This document shows positions 1 through 7,821 of a DNA stretch of 41,840 nucleotides, piece after piece. How positions within the stretch are numbered: the stretch's first letter is position 1; each line of letters starts with the position of its first letter. The position numbers and the translations under genes are program-made. Below the pieces are notes generated by a model. The model saw only the letters and a program-made list of their open reading frames with translations, was not told where the DNA came from and made no database searches. Source of the stretch: Teichococcus coralli (GTDB lineage Bacteria > Pseudomonadota > Alphaproteobacteria > Acetobacterales > Acetobacteraceae); contig NZ_SNVJ01000025.1 in the NCBI RefSeq assembly GCF_009829925.1, positions 1-41,840 of the forward strand. The letters run 5' to 3'.

Positions 1-204
1 CTCCGCCTCGGCGGCCGCCTCCTGGGCGGCGCGCGCGGCCGCTTCCGCGTCCCGCACCGAGCGCCGGGTGGGCGGCGGCGCCTCGCCCAGCGCCGGCGCC
101 TGGGCGAGCGGCAGCAGCAGCCCCAGCAGAAGCCAGGGCCGCAGGCCGGAAGAAGGGCGCGGGGCGGCGCGCGCGACGCAGCCGCGCGGCCGCCGGGTCG
201 GCAT
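1..204 (-). CDS. EnvC-like murein hydrolase activator (partial, N-terminus only)
   Basis: Only the first 68 codons lie in the window; the gene continues past base 1. The ATG shares its A with the gpmI stop codon (TGATG), so translation is probably coupled. The visible protein has an arginine-rich start, a hydrophobic signal segment (PWLLLGLLLPLAQAPALG, about residues 24-41), and then the start of an Ala/Glu/Arg-rich stretch that looks like a coiled coil. In alphaproteobacteria gpmI is commonly followed by an EnvC-type M23-family activator of amidases, periplasmic and coiled-coil at its N-terminus, and then by a CtpA-type protease. The assignment rests on this gene order, the signal peptide and the coiled-coil onset. 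The catalytic-like M23 domain is not visible. Confidence 0.65.
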   Translation of the reverse strand, partial: MPTRRPRGCVARAAPRPSSGLRPWLLLGLLLPLAQAPALGEAPPPTRRSVRDAEAAARAAQEAAAEAE

Positions 205-1733
205 CAGTCGCCCTTCCGCAGCAGGCTCCTCCCGGTCATCGCCGCGGGCTGTTCCAGGCCCATCAGCGCCAGCAGGGTCGGCGCCACATCCGCCAGGCGA
301 CCCTCCGCCAGCGCGACGCCCTGCGGCCCGCCCATCAGCAGCACCGGCACCGGATTGGTGGTGTGGGCGGTGTGGGGGCCACCGGTCTCCGGGTCCTTCA
401 TCAGTTCGGCGTTGCCGTGGTCGGCGGTGACGAGAAGGGCGCCGCCCCGGGCCCGCACGGCCTCCGCGATGCGCCCGAGGCCGGTGTCCACCGCCTCGAC
501 GGCCTTGGTGGCGGCGGCCAGGCTGCCGGTATGGCCGACCATGTCGGCATTGGCGAAGTTCAGCACGACGAGGTCGAACTTGCCCGTGCCGATCGCCGCC
601 ACCGCCTTCTCGGTCAGTTCGGGCGCCGACATTTCCGGCTGCAGGTCGTAGGTGGCCACCTTGGGGGAGGGCACCATGGTGCGCTCCTCGCCGGGGAAGG
701 GGGTCTCCTCGCCGCCGTTCAGGAAGTAGGTGACGTGCGGGTACTTCTCCGTCTCGGCCATGCGGAGCTGCTTCAGCCCGGCGGCGGACACCACCGCGCC
801 GAGGATGTCCTTCATGCTCTCGGCGCCGAACAGGGTGGCGAGGTGCTGGTTCAGCGCCTCGGAATACTCCGTCATGCCGGCGGCGCCGGCGAAGCGCGGG
901 CGGCGTGGCGGGGTGAAGCCGTCGAAAGCTGGGTCGAGCAGGGCGGCGAGGATCTGTCGCACGCGGTCGGCGCGGAAGTTGAAGCAGAGCAGGCCGTCGC
1001 CGTCGCGCATGCCGGCATAGTCGCCGATGACGGTGGCGGGGATGAACTCGTCGGTCTTGCCGGCGGCGTGCGCCGCCTGGATGGCGGCGGCGGCGCTGGC
1101 GGCATGGCCGCCCTTGGCCTCCACCATGGCGTCATAGGCCTGGCGCACGCGCTCCCAGCGCCTGTCGCGGTCCATGGCGAAGTAGCGGCCGGTGACCGTC
1201 GCGATGCGGGCGCCCTGCGGCAGCTTCGGCTCGAAGGCGGCGAGGTAGTCGGGGCTGGCCTCGGGCGGGGTGTCGCGCCCGTCGGTCCAGGCATGCACGG
1301 CGACGGGGATGCCGGCCTCGGCGAAGATCTTTGCGAGTGCGAGGCCGTGGTCCTGGTGGCTGTGCACGCCGCCCGGCGAGAGCAGGCCCATCAGGTGCAG
1401 CGTGCCGCCGCTCGCCTTGAGCCTGGCGATGAGGCCGGTCACCGCCGGCAGGCGGGCGATGGAGCCGTCCGCCACCGCCGCGCTGATGCGCGGCAGGTCC
1501 TGCATCACCACGCGACCGGCACCGAGGTTGAGGTGGCCGACCTCCGAATTGCCCATCTGGCCGGGCGGCAGGCCGACATCCCCGCCGGAGGTGTGGAGGA
1601 AGCTGTGCGGGCATTCCGCCCAGAGCCGGTTGAAGTTCGGGGTGCGGGCCTGGCGGACGGCATTGTCCGCCTGCTCCTCGCGCCAGCCCCAGCCGTCGAG
1701 GATGACGAGCATCACGGGCTTCGGATGGGGCAT
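204..1733 (-). CDS. gpmI: 2,3-bisphosphoglycerate-independent phosphoglycerate mutase
   Basis: This cytoplasmic glycolytic enzyme interconverts 3-phosphoglycerate and 2-phosphoglycerate using two Mn ions and a phosphoserine intermediate. The 509-residue length is normal for the family. Visible active-site features are D13 in LVILDGWG, the nucleophile S63 in MGNSEVGH, the HSHQDH segment near 124-129, the DGRD motif near 151-154, the metal ligands D397 and H401 (NADMVGH), D438-H439 (TADHGN), and H457 before NPVPVLL. Start choice: the ATG at 1733 is preceded by a GGAG about 10 bases upstream. It is the first gene of a probable operon with the EnvC-like gene. There are no anomalies. Confidence 0.97.
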   Translation of the reverse strand: MPHPKPVMLVILDGWGWREEQADNAVRQARTPNFNRLWAECPHSFLHTSGGDVGLPPGQMGNSEVGHLNLGAGRVVMQDLPRISAAVADGSIARLPAVTGLIARLKASGGTLHLMGLLSPGGVHSHQDHGLALAKIFAEAGIPVAVHAWTDGRDTPPEASPDYLAAFEPKLPQGARIATVTGRYFAMDRDRRWERVRQAYDAMVEAKGGHAASAAAAIQAAHAAGKTDEFIPATVIGDYAGMRDGDGLLCFNFRADRVRQILAALLDPAFDGFTPPRRPRFAGAAGMTEYSEALNQHLATLFGAESMKDILGAVVSAAGLKQLRMAETEKYPHVTYFLNGGEETPFPGEERTMVPSPKVATYDLQPEMSAPELTEKAVAAIGTGKFDLVVLNFANADMVGHTGSLAAATKAVEAVDTGLGRIAEAVRARGGALLVTADHGNAELMKDPETGGPHTAHTTNPVPVLLMGGPQGVALAEGRLADVAPTLLALMGLEQPAAMTGRSLLRKGD

Positions 1734-1925
1734 GGCGCTGTGTCTCCGGTCCTGGTGCGAGGATGGGGAGGGATAGCGCCGGAGGGGGTGGCTTGCCCAG
1801 AGGGAGGCGCTCGGGCGGCGGGAGGGGGGACGTGGCGGCTCCCCGCCATTGCGCCGCCCCTCCTTGGCCAGAAGCGCCCGCGCCGGGCCGAGGATGATCC
1901 TGCGCGCCTGATGCCGCGTGTGTAG
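1734..1925. other. Intergenic region upstream of gpmI
   Basis: This G+C-rich stretch separates gpmI, which reads leftward, from the toxin-like reading frame, which reads rightward. I see no convincing gene or terminator. It should carry the gpmI promoter, but I could not pick hexamers with confidence. The plus-strand frame used by the toxin remnant opens immediately after a stop codon at 1923-1925. Confidence 0.4.
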
Positions 1926-2048
1926 CCCTTCTCGCCGCTGATTTCGGGCGGTGGCCGAGGCGCGAGCGGCAGGGCTTCGGCCACGCCGCCTCGGGTTGCA
2001 CCTTCAGCTCGTCAGATCGAGAATCTGGAGAGCTTCGAGGATATCCTG

Positions 2049-2321
2049 ATGCCCGGCGGCGTTCCGATCGGGGAAGCGCGAAGGCGAAGCGATACAGCCA
2101 TAAGGGGCATGACTGGCGGTGAGGAGGCTGCTCTGGACATGCTTGAGCGGCTGACACGTGGCCGTGGGGGTCAAGACATTACTCCCCCGGGCCACGCTGA
2201 AAAGCTTGTAGAGCTGCCGGACGGAAGTCGAATTGGCTACAGGAAATCATCACGTAGTGGCGGGCCAGCTATCGACATAAACATTATCGGCTTAAACAGT
2301 GTAAAACGACTTCATTATTGA
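2049..2321 (+). CDS. Orphan C-terminal toxin domain (CdiA/RHS-type polymorphic toxin tip)
   Basis: This 90-residue protein looks like the last domain of a polymorphic toxin. From memory of CdiA, haemagglutinin and RHS C-termini, the ending has the common pattern 'L-L-T-x-G-G ... LVELPDGSRIGYR ... S-x-SG-P-AIDINI-G ... K-LHY'. No delivery region (haemagglutinin repeats, RHS repeats or secretion signal) is present. The frame stays open back to 1926 without an upstream ATG, so the ORF could be a remnant of a longer protein. The ATG at 2049 does have a GAGG about 8 bases upstream, so a short product is possible. It overlaps the next gene by up to 4 bases. Base composition falls sharply toward its 3' end, which suggests transfer. 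The toxin activity (perhaps an RNase) is inference only. Confidence 0.6.
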   Translation: MPGGVPIGEARRRSDTAIRGMTGGEEAALDMLERLTRGRGGQDITPPGHAEKLVELPDGSRIGYRKSSRSGGPAIDINIIGLNSVKRLHY

Positions 2322-2695
2322 GTAATGCAATGGAAAAATTCAAGGAAATTAATACTATATTGAATAAAGTCATAGATAGATCGGAAGAAGATTGGGTGGG
2401 TCTATGGGAAATATCTGATTATCTTAAGGAAGGGGCGCAAAGTAAAGATAAATTTCTGATGGCGAAATCTCTGATGATCATAGAGCGAATGCTTTCTCTG
2501 GGATTTTTAGTGGGCAGTCTCGATGAGAGCGCGACATTCCAGCCGTGGGCTGATCAGGATGTGTCCGTCGCCCTTCAACGGATTGCGCATGAATGGCAGT
2601 TGTTGGGACGCGCGCCGGCGATGTACGAAATCTGCTGGTTCGACCTGCCCGATGACCGGCGCGCTGCCGCCCGGGCGGCGGTGACGTCGTCCTGA
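2318..2695 (+). CDS. Probable immunity protein for the upstream toxin domain
   Basis: A 125-residue cytoplasmic-looking protein with no signal or membrane segment. It is acidic and mostly helical in character, with EEDWVGLWEISDYL near residues 18-32. I do not recognise its family. Two starts are possible: TTG at 2318, which overlaps the toxin stop codon, or ATG at 2330, giving 121 residues. Neither has a clear Shine-Dalgarno sequence, which fits translational coupling to the toxin frame. The 60-base lines at 2281, 2341 and 2401 contain 18, 20 and 20 G+C bases, against a very G+C-rich surround. Its position directly after a toxin tip, its small size and its foreign composition support an immunity role. 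The last third is G+C-rich again. Confidence 0.6.
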   Translation: MSNAMEKFKEINTILNKVIDRSEEDWVGLWEISDYLKEGAQSKDKFLMAKSLMIIERMLSLGFLVGSLDESATFQPWADQDVSVALQRIAHEWQLLGRAPAMYEICWFDLPDDRRAAARAAVTSS

Positions 2696-2707
2696 ATATC
2701 GGGGTCT

Positions 2708-2753
2708 GGGGTGGTTCAACCACCCCAGCGGGGGTCCCGGGGGCGGCGCCCCC
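2708..2753 (+). terminator. Double hairpin after the immunity gene
   Basis: Two perfect stem-loops lie between the converging immunity and solute-binding genes. The first (2708-2726) pairs GGGGTGGT with ACCACCCC around a TCA loop. The second (2739-2753) pairs GGGGGC with GCCCCC around GGC. No U-run follows on either strand, so this may be a weak or Rho-assisted bidirectional terminator, or a small intergenic repeat. Confidence 0.5.
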
Positions 2754-2764
2754 GAGGATCGGCG

Positions 2765-3790
2765 TCAGGCCGGGAGCTTCAATACCGCCGCGTCCGGCAG
2801 GTATTGCGGCGTGTACATCGCGTCCGCCTTCAGTTCGGCGGTGAGGTTGAAGGCGTCCCGGATGGTCTCGATCGCCGCCTGCACCTGGCTTTCCGGCAGG
2901 TTGCCGAAGCCGCCTTCGAGCACCTGCGGCGTGCGGATGAAGGCGAAGTTGGCCAGCATGCGGGCCTTTTCCAGCTCCTTCGGCGCGGTGGCGTCGCGCT
3001 TGGCCAGGGATGCGATGGCGGCGTCCGGATCTTTCCAGGCTTCGGCGTGGCCGCGGGCGATGGCGCGGATCATGCCGGTGACGACCTTGGGGTGCGCCTC
3101 GGCATAGGGGCGCTTCACCAGCAGGGCGGTGGAGAGCAGCGCCACCCCGGCGTCGGAATAGCGCATGGAGACGATGTCCTCCTGCGGCACCCGCAGCGCG
3201 CGCAGGCTGAACACGCCGGAGACCTCGAAGCCGGTGATGGCGTCGGCCTCGCCGCGCGCCAGCATGGGCTCGCGGAGCTGCGGCGTGACGGTGAGCCAGT
3301 TGATCCTGCCGAGGTCGATCCCGGTGGCCTTGGCGAAGGCGGGGAAGAGCTGGCGCCCGGCATCGGTCTCGGGCGCGGCCAGCTTGCGGCCTTCCAGGTC
3401 CTTCGGCTTGGCAATTCCGGTCCGCTTCAGCGTCATCACCGCGAGCGGGCTGCCCTGCTGGACGACGAAGGGGGCGATGATGTCGGCGCCGGGCGTCGCC
3501 AGCCGCAGGCGGATGGCGGGGGAGAGGTCGGCGATGCCGAAATCATAGGCGCCACCCGCCACCTTCACCGGCGTGTCGCCGGAGCCGAAGCCGCGATCCA
3601 CGGTGACGTCGAGCCCTTCCTCGCGGAAGAAGCCGCGGTCGGCGGCGAGGAGATAGGGCGCCTGGGGGCCCTGGAACGCCCAGTCCAGGCAGAACTTCAC
3701 CGGCGTCAGGGCGGCTTGCCCGCGCGCCAGGCGGGGCGCGGCGAGCAGGCTGGCGGAGCCGAGCACGAGGCCACGGCGGGTGGTGAGCAT
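2765..3790 (-). CDS. ABC transporter substrate-binding protein (NMT1/THI5, SsuA/TauA-like)
   Basis: A 341-residue periplasmic solute receptor of the NMT1/SsuA-TauA type, a family that binds thiamine precursors, sulfonates, taurine or nitrate-like ligands. The chosen ATG at 3790 has GGGAG about 7 bases upstream and starts a clean export signal (MLTTRRGLVLGSASLLAAPRLA-type, with a twin arginine at residues 5-6, so Tat export is possible). The mature part opens with the family pattern VKFCLDW near residues 31-37, followed by the ADRGFFREEGLDV segment. A longer frame starting at 3853 exists but adds only charged residues. The upstream neighbour is a family 5 binding protein. No permease or ATPase lies beside it, so it is an orphan receptor. 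The ligand cannot be told. Confidence 0.88.
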   Translation of the reverse strand: MLTTRRGLVLGSASLLAAPRLARGQAALTPVKFCLDWAFQGPQAPYLLAADRGFFREEGLDVTVDRGFGSGDTPVKVAGGAYDFGIADLSPAIRLRLATPGADIIAPFVVQQGSPLAVMTLKRTGIAKPKDLEGRKLAAPETDAGRQLFPAFAKATGIDLGRINWLTVTPQLREPMLARGEADAITGFEVSGVFSLRALRVPQEDIVSMRYSDAGVALLSTALLVKRPYAEAHPKVVTGMIRAIARGHAEAWKDPDAAIASLAKRDATAPKELEKARMLANFAFIRTPQVLEGGFGNLPESQVQAAIETIRDAFNLTAELKADAMYTPQYLPDAAVLKLPA

Positions 3791-3871
3791 GCGGATCTCC
3801 CGGTTCCGCGCCGGGCGCCTGTTCGCGCGCCGGCGGCGGAGGGGGTCAAGCAACCCGCATGCCGGGCGGGC

Positions 3872-5464
3872 TTAGGCCTTCTTCACGCCCCAGAACAGCG
3901 GAAAGGGCGCCTTGGTCACGCCGGAGAGCTTCGCCCGCCAGGCGGTGTGGCCAAGGAAGAAGCCGGTGGGGATGTAGGTGACGTTGTCCATTGATTCGCG
4001 GTTGAGGTCGTCGATGACCTTCTTCTCGGCTGCGAGGTCTGGCGCCGCGTACCAGTCGTCGATCAGCGCCTCGGCCTTGGCGTCGCTCGGCCAGCCGAAC
4101 CAGGCCTTGTCGCCGCTGGCGGCGATGCCCTTGTAGGGCGCCGGGTTGATGCAATCCACGCCGCTGTGCCAGCTGAAGAAGATGTTCCAGCCGCCCTCGG
4201 AGACCGGCTTCTTGCTGGTGCGGCGGGAGCCGACGGTGCCCCAGTCGAGCGACTGGTAGTCCACGTTCACGCCGATCTTCTTCAGCATGTCGGCGGTGAC
4301 GTCGCCCTGCACCTTGGTGGTCGGCACGTCGGCGGCGACCAGCATCACCACCTTCTCGCCGTTGTAGCCGGCCTGCTTCAGCATCTCGCGGGCCTTGTCG
4401 TACTGGCGCGGGCCCTTCAGCCGCTCGCCGCCCGCCTCGGTGTAGAGCGGGGTGCCGGGGGTGAAGAAGCCGGGCAGCGTCTTCCAGAGCGACTCATCCT
4501 CGCCCACCAGGGCGCGCATATAGTCCTCCTGGCTGGCCGCGAGCTGCAGCGCCTGGCGGGCGAGCACGTTGTCGAAGGGCGGCAGCAGGTGGTTGAGCCG
4601 CATGGCGCCGATATTGCCCAGCGGATCGGCGATCTCGACCGTCACGCTGCGGTTGGTCTTCAGCACCGGAACGAGATCGGCGATGGGGTTCTCCCACCAG
4701 TCCACCTCGCCGTTCTGCAGCGCGCCGAGGGCGGTGGCGGGGTCGGGCATGGTGATCCACTCGATGCGGTCCACCATCATCCGCTTGCCGCCGGCCAGCC
4801 AGTCGGGCGCCTCGTCGCGCGGCTGGTAGTCGGCGAACTTCTCGAAGACGGCGCGGGAGCCGGCCATCCATTCGTCGCGCTTGAAGCGCATCGGGCCGGA
4901 GCCGACGTATTCCTTGATCTGGGTATAGGAGTCCGTGCCGGCGATCCGCTCGGGCATGATGACGAGCAGCGGCGTGTTGCTCTTGCCCAGCGCGTAGAGC
5001 AGCTTGGGGAAGGGCTGCTTCAGGCGGAAGCGGAAGTTGCGGTCGTCCACCGCCTCCAGCGCATCGAGCCGGGACTGGATCATCTGGCCCATGCCGTCGC
5101 GCGGCATCCAGCGCTTGATGCTGGCCACCACGTCGGCGCTGCGCACGGGCTCGCCGTCATGGAACTTCAGGCCGGGGCGGAGGCGGAAGCTCCAGGTGAG
5201 GCCGTCGGCGCTGGTCTCGTGGCCCTCGCACATCTGCGGCTTGGGCTCCAGGTCGGCGCCCAGGCCGTAGAGCATGTCGAAGACCAGCAGGCTGGCGTTG
5301 CGCACCACGAGCTGGGTGCCGGCCACGGCGTCGAGGTTGGGCAGGTCGGCCTGCGGGACGAAGCGCAGCACACCCGCGTCCTGGGCGCGGGCGAGGCGCG
5401 GCGCGGCCAGAAGGCTGCCGGCCAGGGCGGCCCCGCTGGAGAGCAGGAAATCGCGGCGTTGCAT
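3872..5464 (-). CDS. ABC transporter substrate-binding protein, family 5 (peptide/nickel type)
   Basis: A 530-residue periplasmic binding protein of the SBP_bac_5 (DppA/OppA-like) family, which captures peptides, nickel complexes, opines or similar ligands. The ATG at 5464 is preceded by a strong AAGGAGG and begins a twin-arginine signal (MQRRDFLLSSGAALAGSLL). Family features include MLYGLGADLEPKPQMCEGHE followed by WSFRLRPGLKFHDGEPV at about residues 75-115. The next gene starts 81 bases downstream and encodes a different class of binding protein. None of the usual DppBCDF partners is present on either side. A 70-residue upstream extension of the frame lacks a ribosome site and was not used. 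Confidence 0.9.
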   Translation of the reverse strand: MQRRDFLLSSGAALAGSLLAAPRLARAQDAGVLRFVPQADLPNLDAVAGTQLVVRNASLLVFDMLYGLGADLEPKPQMCEGHETSADGLTWSFRLRPGLKFHDGEPVRSADVVASIKRWMPRDGMGQMIQSRLDALEAVDDRNFRFRLKQPFPKLLYALGKSNTPLLVIMPERIAGTDSYTQIKEYVGSGPMRFKRDEWMAGSRAVFEKFADYQPRDEAPDWLAGGKRMMVDRIEWITMPDPATALGALQNGEVDWWENPIADLVPVLKTNRSVTVEIADPLGNIGAMRLNHLLPPFDNVLARQALQLAASQEDYMRALVGEDESLWKTLPGFFTPGTPLYTEAGGERLKGPRQYDKAREMLKQAGYNGEKVVMLVAADVPTTKVQGDVTADMLKKIGVNVDYQSLDWGTVGSRRTSKKPVSEGGWNIFFSWHSGVDCINPAPYKGIAASGDKAWFGWPSDAKAEALIDDWYAAPDLAAEKKVIDDLNRESMDNVTYIPTGFFLGHTAWRAKLSGVTKAPFPLFWGVKKA

Positions 5465-5764
5465 GGGGCCTCCTTCAGGACGGGGGGAGCCCGGCGGCTC
5501 CTCCACAGGGAAGGCGGCCATACTCCTTTCCACGTGAAGTGCCCAGGCTTTCAGCGCATTTCGCGCGCTTTCGCGCCGGATTGAACGGATTTTGCTGCAA
5601 CTGCACAAATTCCATGCTGGATGCTCCGGCCATGGTCGCAGGCGCCTTGCGAAGCGCGCCGAGGCATTGGGCAAAATCCTCCTTCTCCAGCGGCTTGCAT
5701 GGACGAGGGCACAAAAGAAGCGCGGCTCGCGCCGCGCTTCTTCCGTCCGATCCGGCGGGTGGCT
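5465..5764. other. Intergenic region between the family 5 receptor and the Tim44 gene
   Basis: Three hundred bases with no convincing gene. It holds the upstream region of the family 5 binding protein gene, including a locally A+T-richer patch around 5585-5615 that may contain its promoter, and the terminator hairpin of the Tim44-domain gene at 5715-5742. Confidence 0.6.
5715..5742 (-). terminator. Intrinsic terminator of the Tim44-domain gene
   Basis: A perfect 12-base-pair stem (AAGAAGCGCGGC with GCCGCGCTTCTT) closes a 4-base loop. Read on the minus strand the loop is GCGA, a stable GNRA tetraloop. The stem's 3' arm runs into a T-rich tail (TTCTTTTG). It lies about 22 bases past the stop codon of the Tim44-domain gene, as expected for its terminator. 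Confidence 0.85.
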
Positions 5765-6754
5765 TCAGCCGGTCTGCTGAAGGGCCGAGAGCTTCCAGGC
5801 CTCGCCGGGGGCATTCCGCCGGAAGGTCCAGATCTCGGTGGTGGTGTCGCGGCGCTGCGCGTCGCCCTCCACCACGCGGCCCTGGGCGTCATGGGTGACG
5901 TCGATCAGGCTGAAGCGCATGGCCACGGTGGCGTATTCGGTGCCGCCCTCGCGCCAGGCCTCCGCCAGGTCGCCCTGCTCAAGCCGCACGTCCCGCGTCT
6001 CGTTGCGCCAGCCGCGGGCGGCGAGGTCACGCAGGTCCTGCGCGAAGAAGTTCATCATCTCCGGCGTCACCAGGCGGGCGAGGCCGGCCTCGTCACGCCG
6101 GGACCAGGCGGCGTTCACCTCCCGCAGCAGCGACTCGAAGGCGCGGAAGTCACTGTCGCCGACCGCCACCGGCGCCGAGGCGGCGCCGCCCGCCATCGGC
6201 TGGCTGCCCATCGGCTGCGCCATGCGGTGCAGCCCCTGGGGGCGGCCCTGGGGGCGGTCCTGGGGGCGGTCCTGAGGGCCCCCCTGGGGCCGTGGCCCGC
6301 CCGCCATGGCGTGCTGGCGGCTGCGGAAGAAGTTCATCGCGAAGCGCACCAGCAGCACGATCAGCCCGATCTGCAGCAGCAAGCCCAGGAAGCTGCCGAA
6401 GCCACTGAAGCCGCCGAACAGGCCGTGCCCAAAGAGCAGGCCGCCCAGGCCCATGCCGATCAGGCCGCCCAGCAACGCGCCGCCGAAGCCGCCCCCAAAC
6501 CTGCCGCTGCGGCCGGGCAGGGTGCTCGCCGCGCCGGGAACGGTGCTGCCGGGCCGGGTGGGCTGCTGGAAGGTGCGGTCCATCGGCCGTGCCGTGTCGG
6601 GCGCGGTGCGGGTGACGGGGGGCGGGGAGAAGGTGCGGCTGCCGCGGCTGCCGAAGCTGCTGCGGCCGCCACCCGGGCGGGCTTCCGCCAGGGCCGGGCC
6701 CAGCACCAGGGCAAAGGCGGCGAGGGCTGCCAGCAACCTGGCCTTACCACGCAT
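5765..6754 (-). CDS. Secreted/membrane Tim44-like domain protein
   Basis: A 329-residue envelope protein. Domains in order: signal peptide (1-24, ending ALAEA); a low-complexity Ser/Arg/Pro linker; a Gly-rich hydrophobic region with one or two membrane segments (about 90-142, ending LQIGLIVLLVRFAMNFF); a Pro/Gln/Asp repeat linker made by a 12-base repeat; and a C-terminal Tim44/SnoaL-like domain (about 195-329) with the typical FESLLREVNAAWSRRD start and the VEGDAQRRDTTTEIWTFRR end. Bacterial proteins of this build are of unknown function; the domain is related to the mitochondrial import factor Tim44. The ATG at 6754 was preferred over 6781 because GGAGG precedes it at about 9 bases. Confidence 0.85.
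   Translation of the reverse strand: MRGKARLLAALAAFALVLGPALAEARPGGGRSSFGSRGSRTFSPPPVTRTAPDTARPMDRTFQQPTRPGSTVPGAASTLPGRSGRFGGGFGGALLGGLIGMGLGGLLFGHGLFGGFSGFGSFLGLLLQIGLIVLLVRFAMNFFRSRQHAMAGGPRPQGGPQDRPQDRPQGRPQGLHRMAQPMGSQPMAGGAASAPVAVGDSDFRAFESLLREVNAAWSRRDEAGLARLVTPEMMNFFAQDLRDLAARGWRNETRDVRLEQGDLAEAWREGGTEYATVAMRFSLIDVTHDAQGRVVEGDAQRRDTTTEIWTFRRNAPGEAWKLSALQQTG
6236..6271 (-). repeat. 12-base tandem repeat inside the Tim44-domain gene
   Basis: Three near-perfect copies of a 12-base unit (CTGGGGGCGGTC on the plus strand) lie at 6236-6247, 6248-6259 and 6260-6271, followed by two decayed copies up to about 6295. In the protein they encode a tetrapeptide repeat of the RPQD/RPQG type in the linker before the Tim44-like domain. 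Confidence 0.85.
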
Positions 6755-6912
6755 GGGGAGAATCCTCCGGTCTTGGTTCATCGGCCCATCATATGGGGAT
6801 TACGGGAGCGTAATCCATGCCGCATGGGACGGTTGCACGCCACCGGAAGCGGTGGCCAAAGCCGCGCAAATGCCGCAGAAGACCGCCCTTCGCGGATGCA
6901 GGGGGACATGGT

Positions 6913-7821
6913 TTGGCGCTGCGGCAATGGCAATGGCGGCTGGAGGCACTGCTGGTGCGGGGGCTGCTGGCCTTTTCGCGCCGGCTAGGGCCGCGCCGCG
7001 CCTCGGCGCTGGGTGGCGCGGTGACGCGGACGGTGGGGCCGTGGCTGCCGGTCTCGCGCATCGGCCGGCGCAACCTGGAACTGGCCTTCCCGGAGCGCGA
7101 TCCCGGCTGGCGCGAGCAGGTGCTGCGCGGCGCCTGGGACAATCTCGGCCGCACCATGATGGAACTGCCGCACCTGCCAGGCCTGCCTGAATCCACCGAG
7201 GGGCCGGGCTGGGAGGTGAGCGGGCAGGAGAACCTGCCTTCCGGCGAGCGACGGATCATCTTCATCTCCGCCCATCTCGCCAACTGGGAAACGCTGCCGG
7301 TGGCGGCGGCGCGGCTGGGGGTGCGCATGGCCAGCCTCTACCGGGCGCCGGACAACCCCCTGGTGGACGCCGTGTTGCGGCAGATGCGCGAGGGCGGCGC
7401 GGAGATGCCGCTCTTCCCCAAGGGCGCGCGTGGGGCGCGGATGGCGCTGCGGCACCTGGCCGGGGGCGAGGCGCTGGGCCTGCTGATGGACCAGAAGCTG
7501 AACGAGGGGCTGGAGCTGCCCTTCCTTGGCCAGCCGGCGATGACCACCTCGGCGCCGGCGGAGTTCGCCCTGCGCTTCCGCTGCCCGGTCCTTCCCACGC
7601 ATGTCGAGCGCATCGGCCCCTGCCGCTTCCGCATCGTGGTAGAGCCCCCGCTGCCGCTGCCCGACAGCGGCGACCGCGCGGCCGATGTGCGGGCGCTGAC
7701 CCTGGCGATGAACGCGCGCATCGAGGCCTGGGTGCGTGCCCGGCCGCAGGAATGGCTCTGGCTGCACCGCCGCTTCACGCGCGCCGCCTACTCCACCACC
7801 AGCAGCGCGCCGGCCGCGTAG
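6913..7821 (+). CDS. Lysophospholipid acyltransferase, LpxL/HtrB family
   Basis: A membrane-associated acyltransferase that adds a secondary acyl chain to lipid A precursors, or acts on a related lysolipid. The protein has an N-terminal hydrophobic anchor (RLEALLVRGLLAFSRRLG) and the ARRN-like segment RIGRRNLELAFPE. It also has the catalytic HX4E motif in SAHLANWE, the downstream FPKGARGARMALRHL region, and LMDQKLNEGLELPFLGQP, which matches the family's substrate loop. I prefer the TTG start at 6913 because GCAGGGGG lies about 8 bases upstream and the product (302 residues) then aligns with normal family N-termini. An ATG at 6817 would add 32 mostly basic residues. It is divergent from the Tim44 gene, and its 3' end overlaps the end of a convergent small gene. 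Confidence 0.88.
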   Translation: MALRQWQWRLEALLVRGLLAFSRRLGPRRASALGGAVTRTVGPWLPVSRIGRRNLELAFPERDPGWREQVLRGAWDNLGRTMMELPHLPGLPESTEGPGWEVSGQENLPSGERRIIFISAHLANWETLPVAAARLGVRMASLYRAPDNPLVDAVLRQMREGGAEMPLFPKGARGARMALRHLAGGEALGLLMDQKLNEGLELPFLGQPAMTTSAPAEFALRFRCPVLPTHVERIGPCRFRIVVEPPLPLPDSGDRAADVRALTLAMNARIEAWVRARPQEWLWLHRRFTRAAYSTTSSAPAA

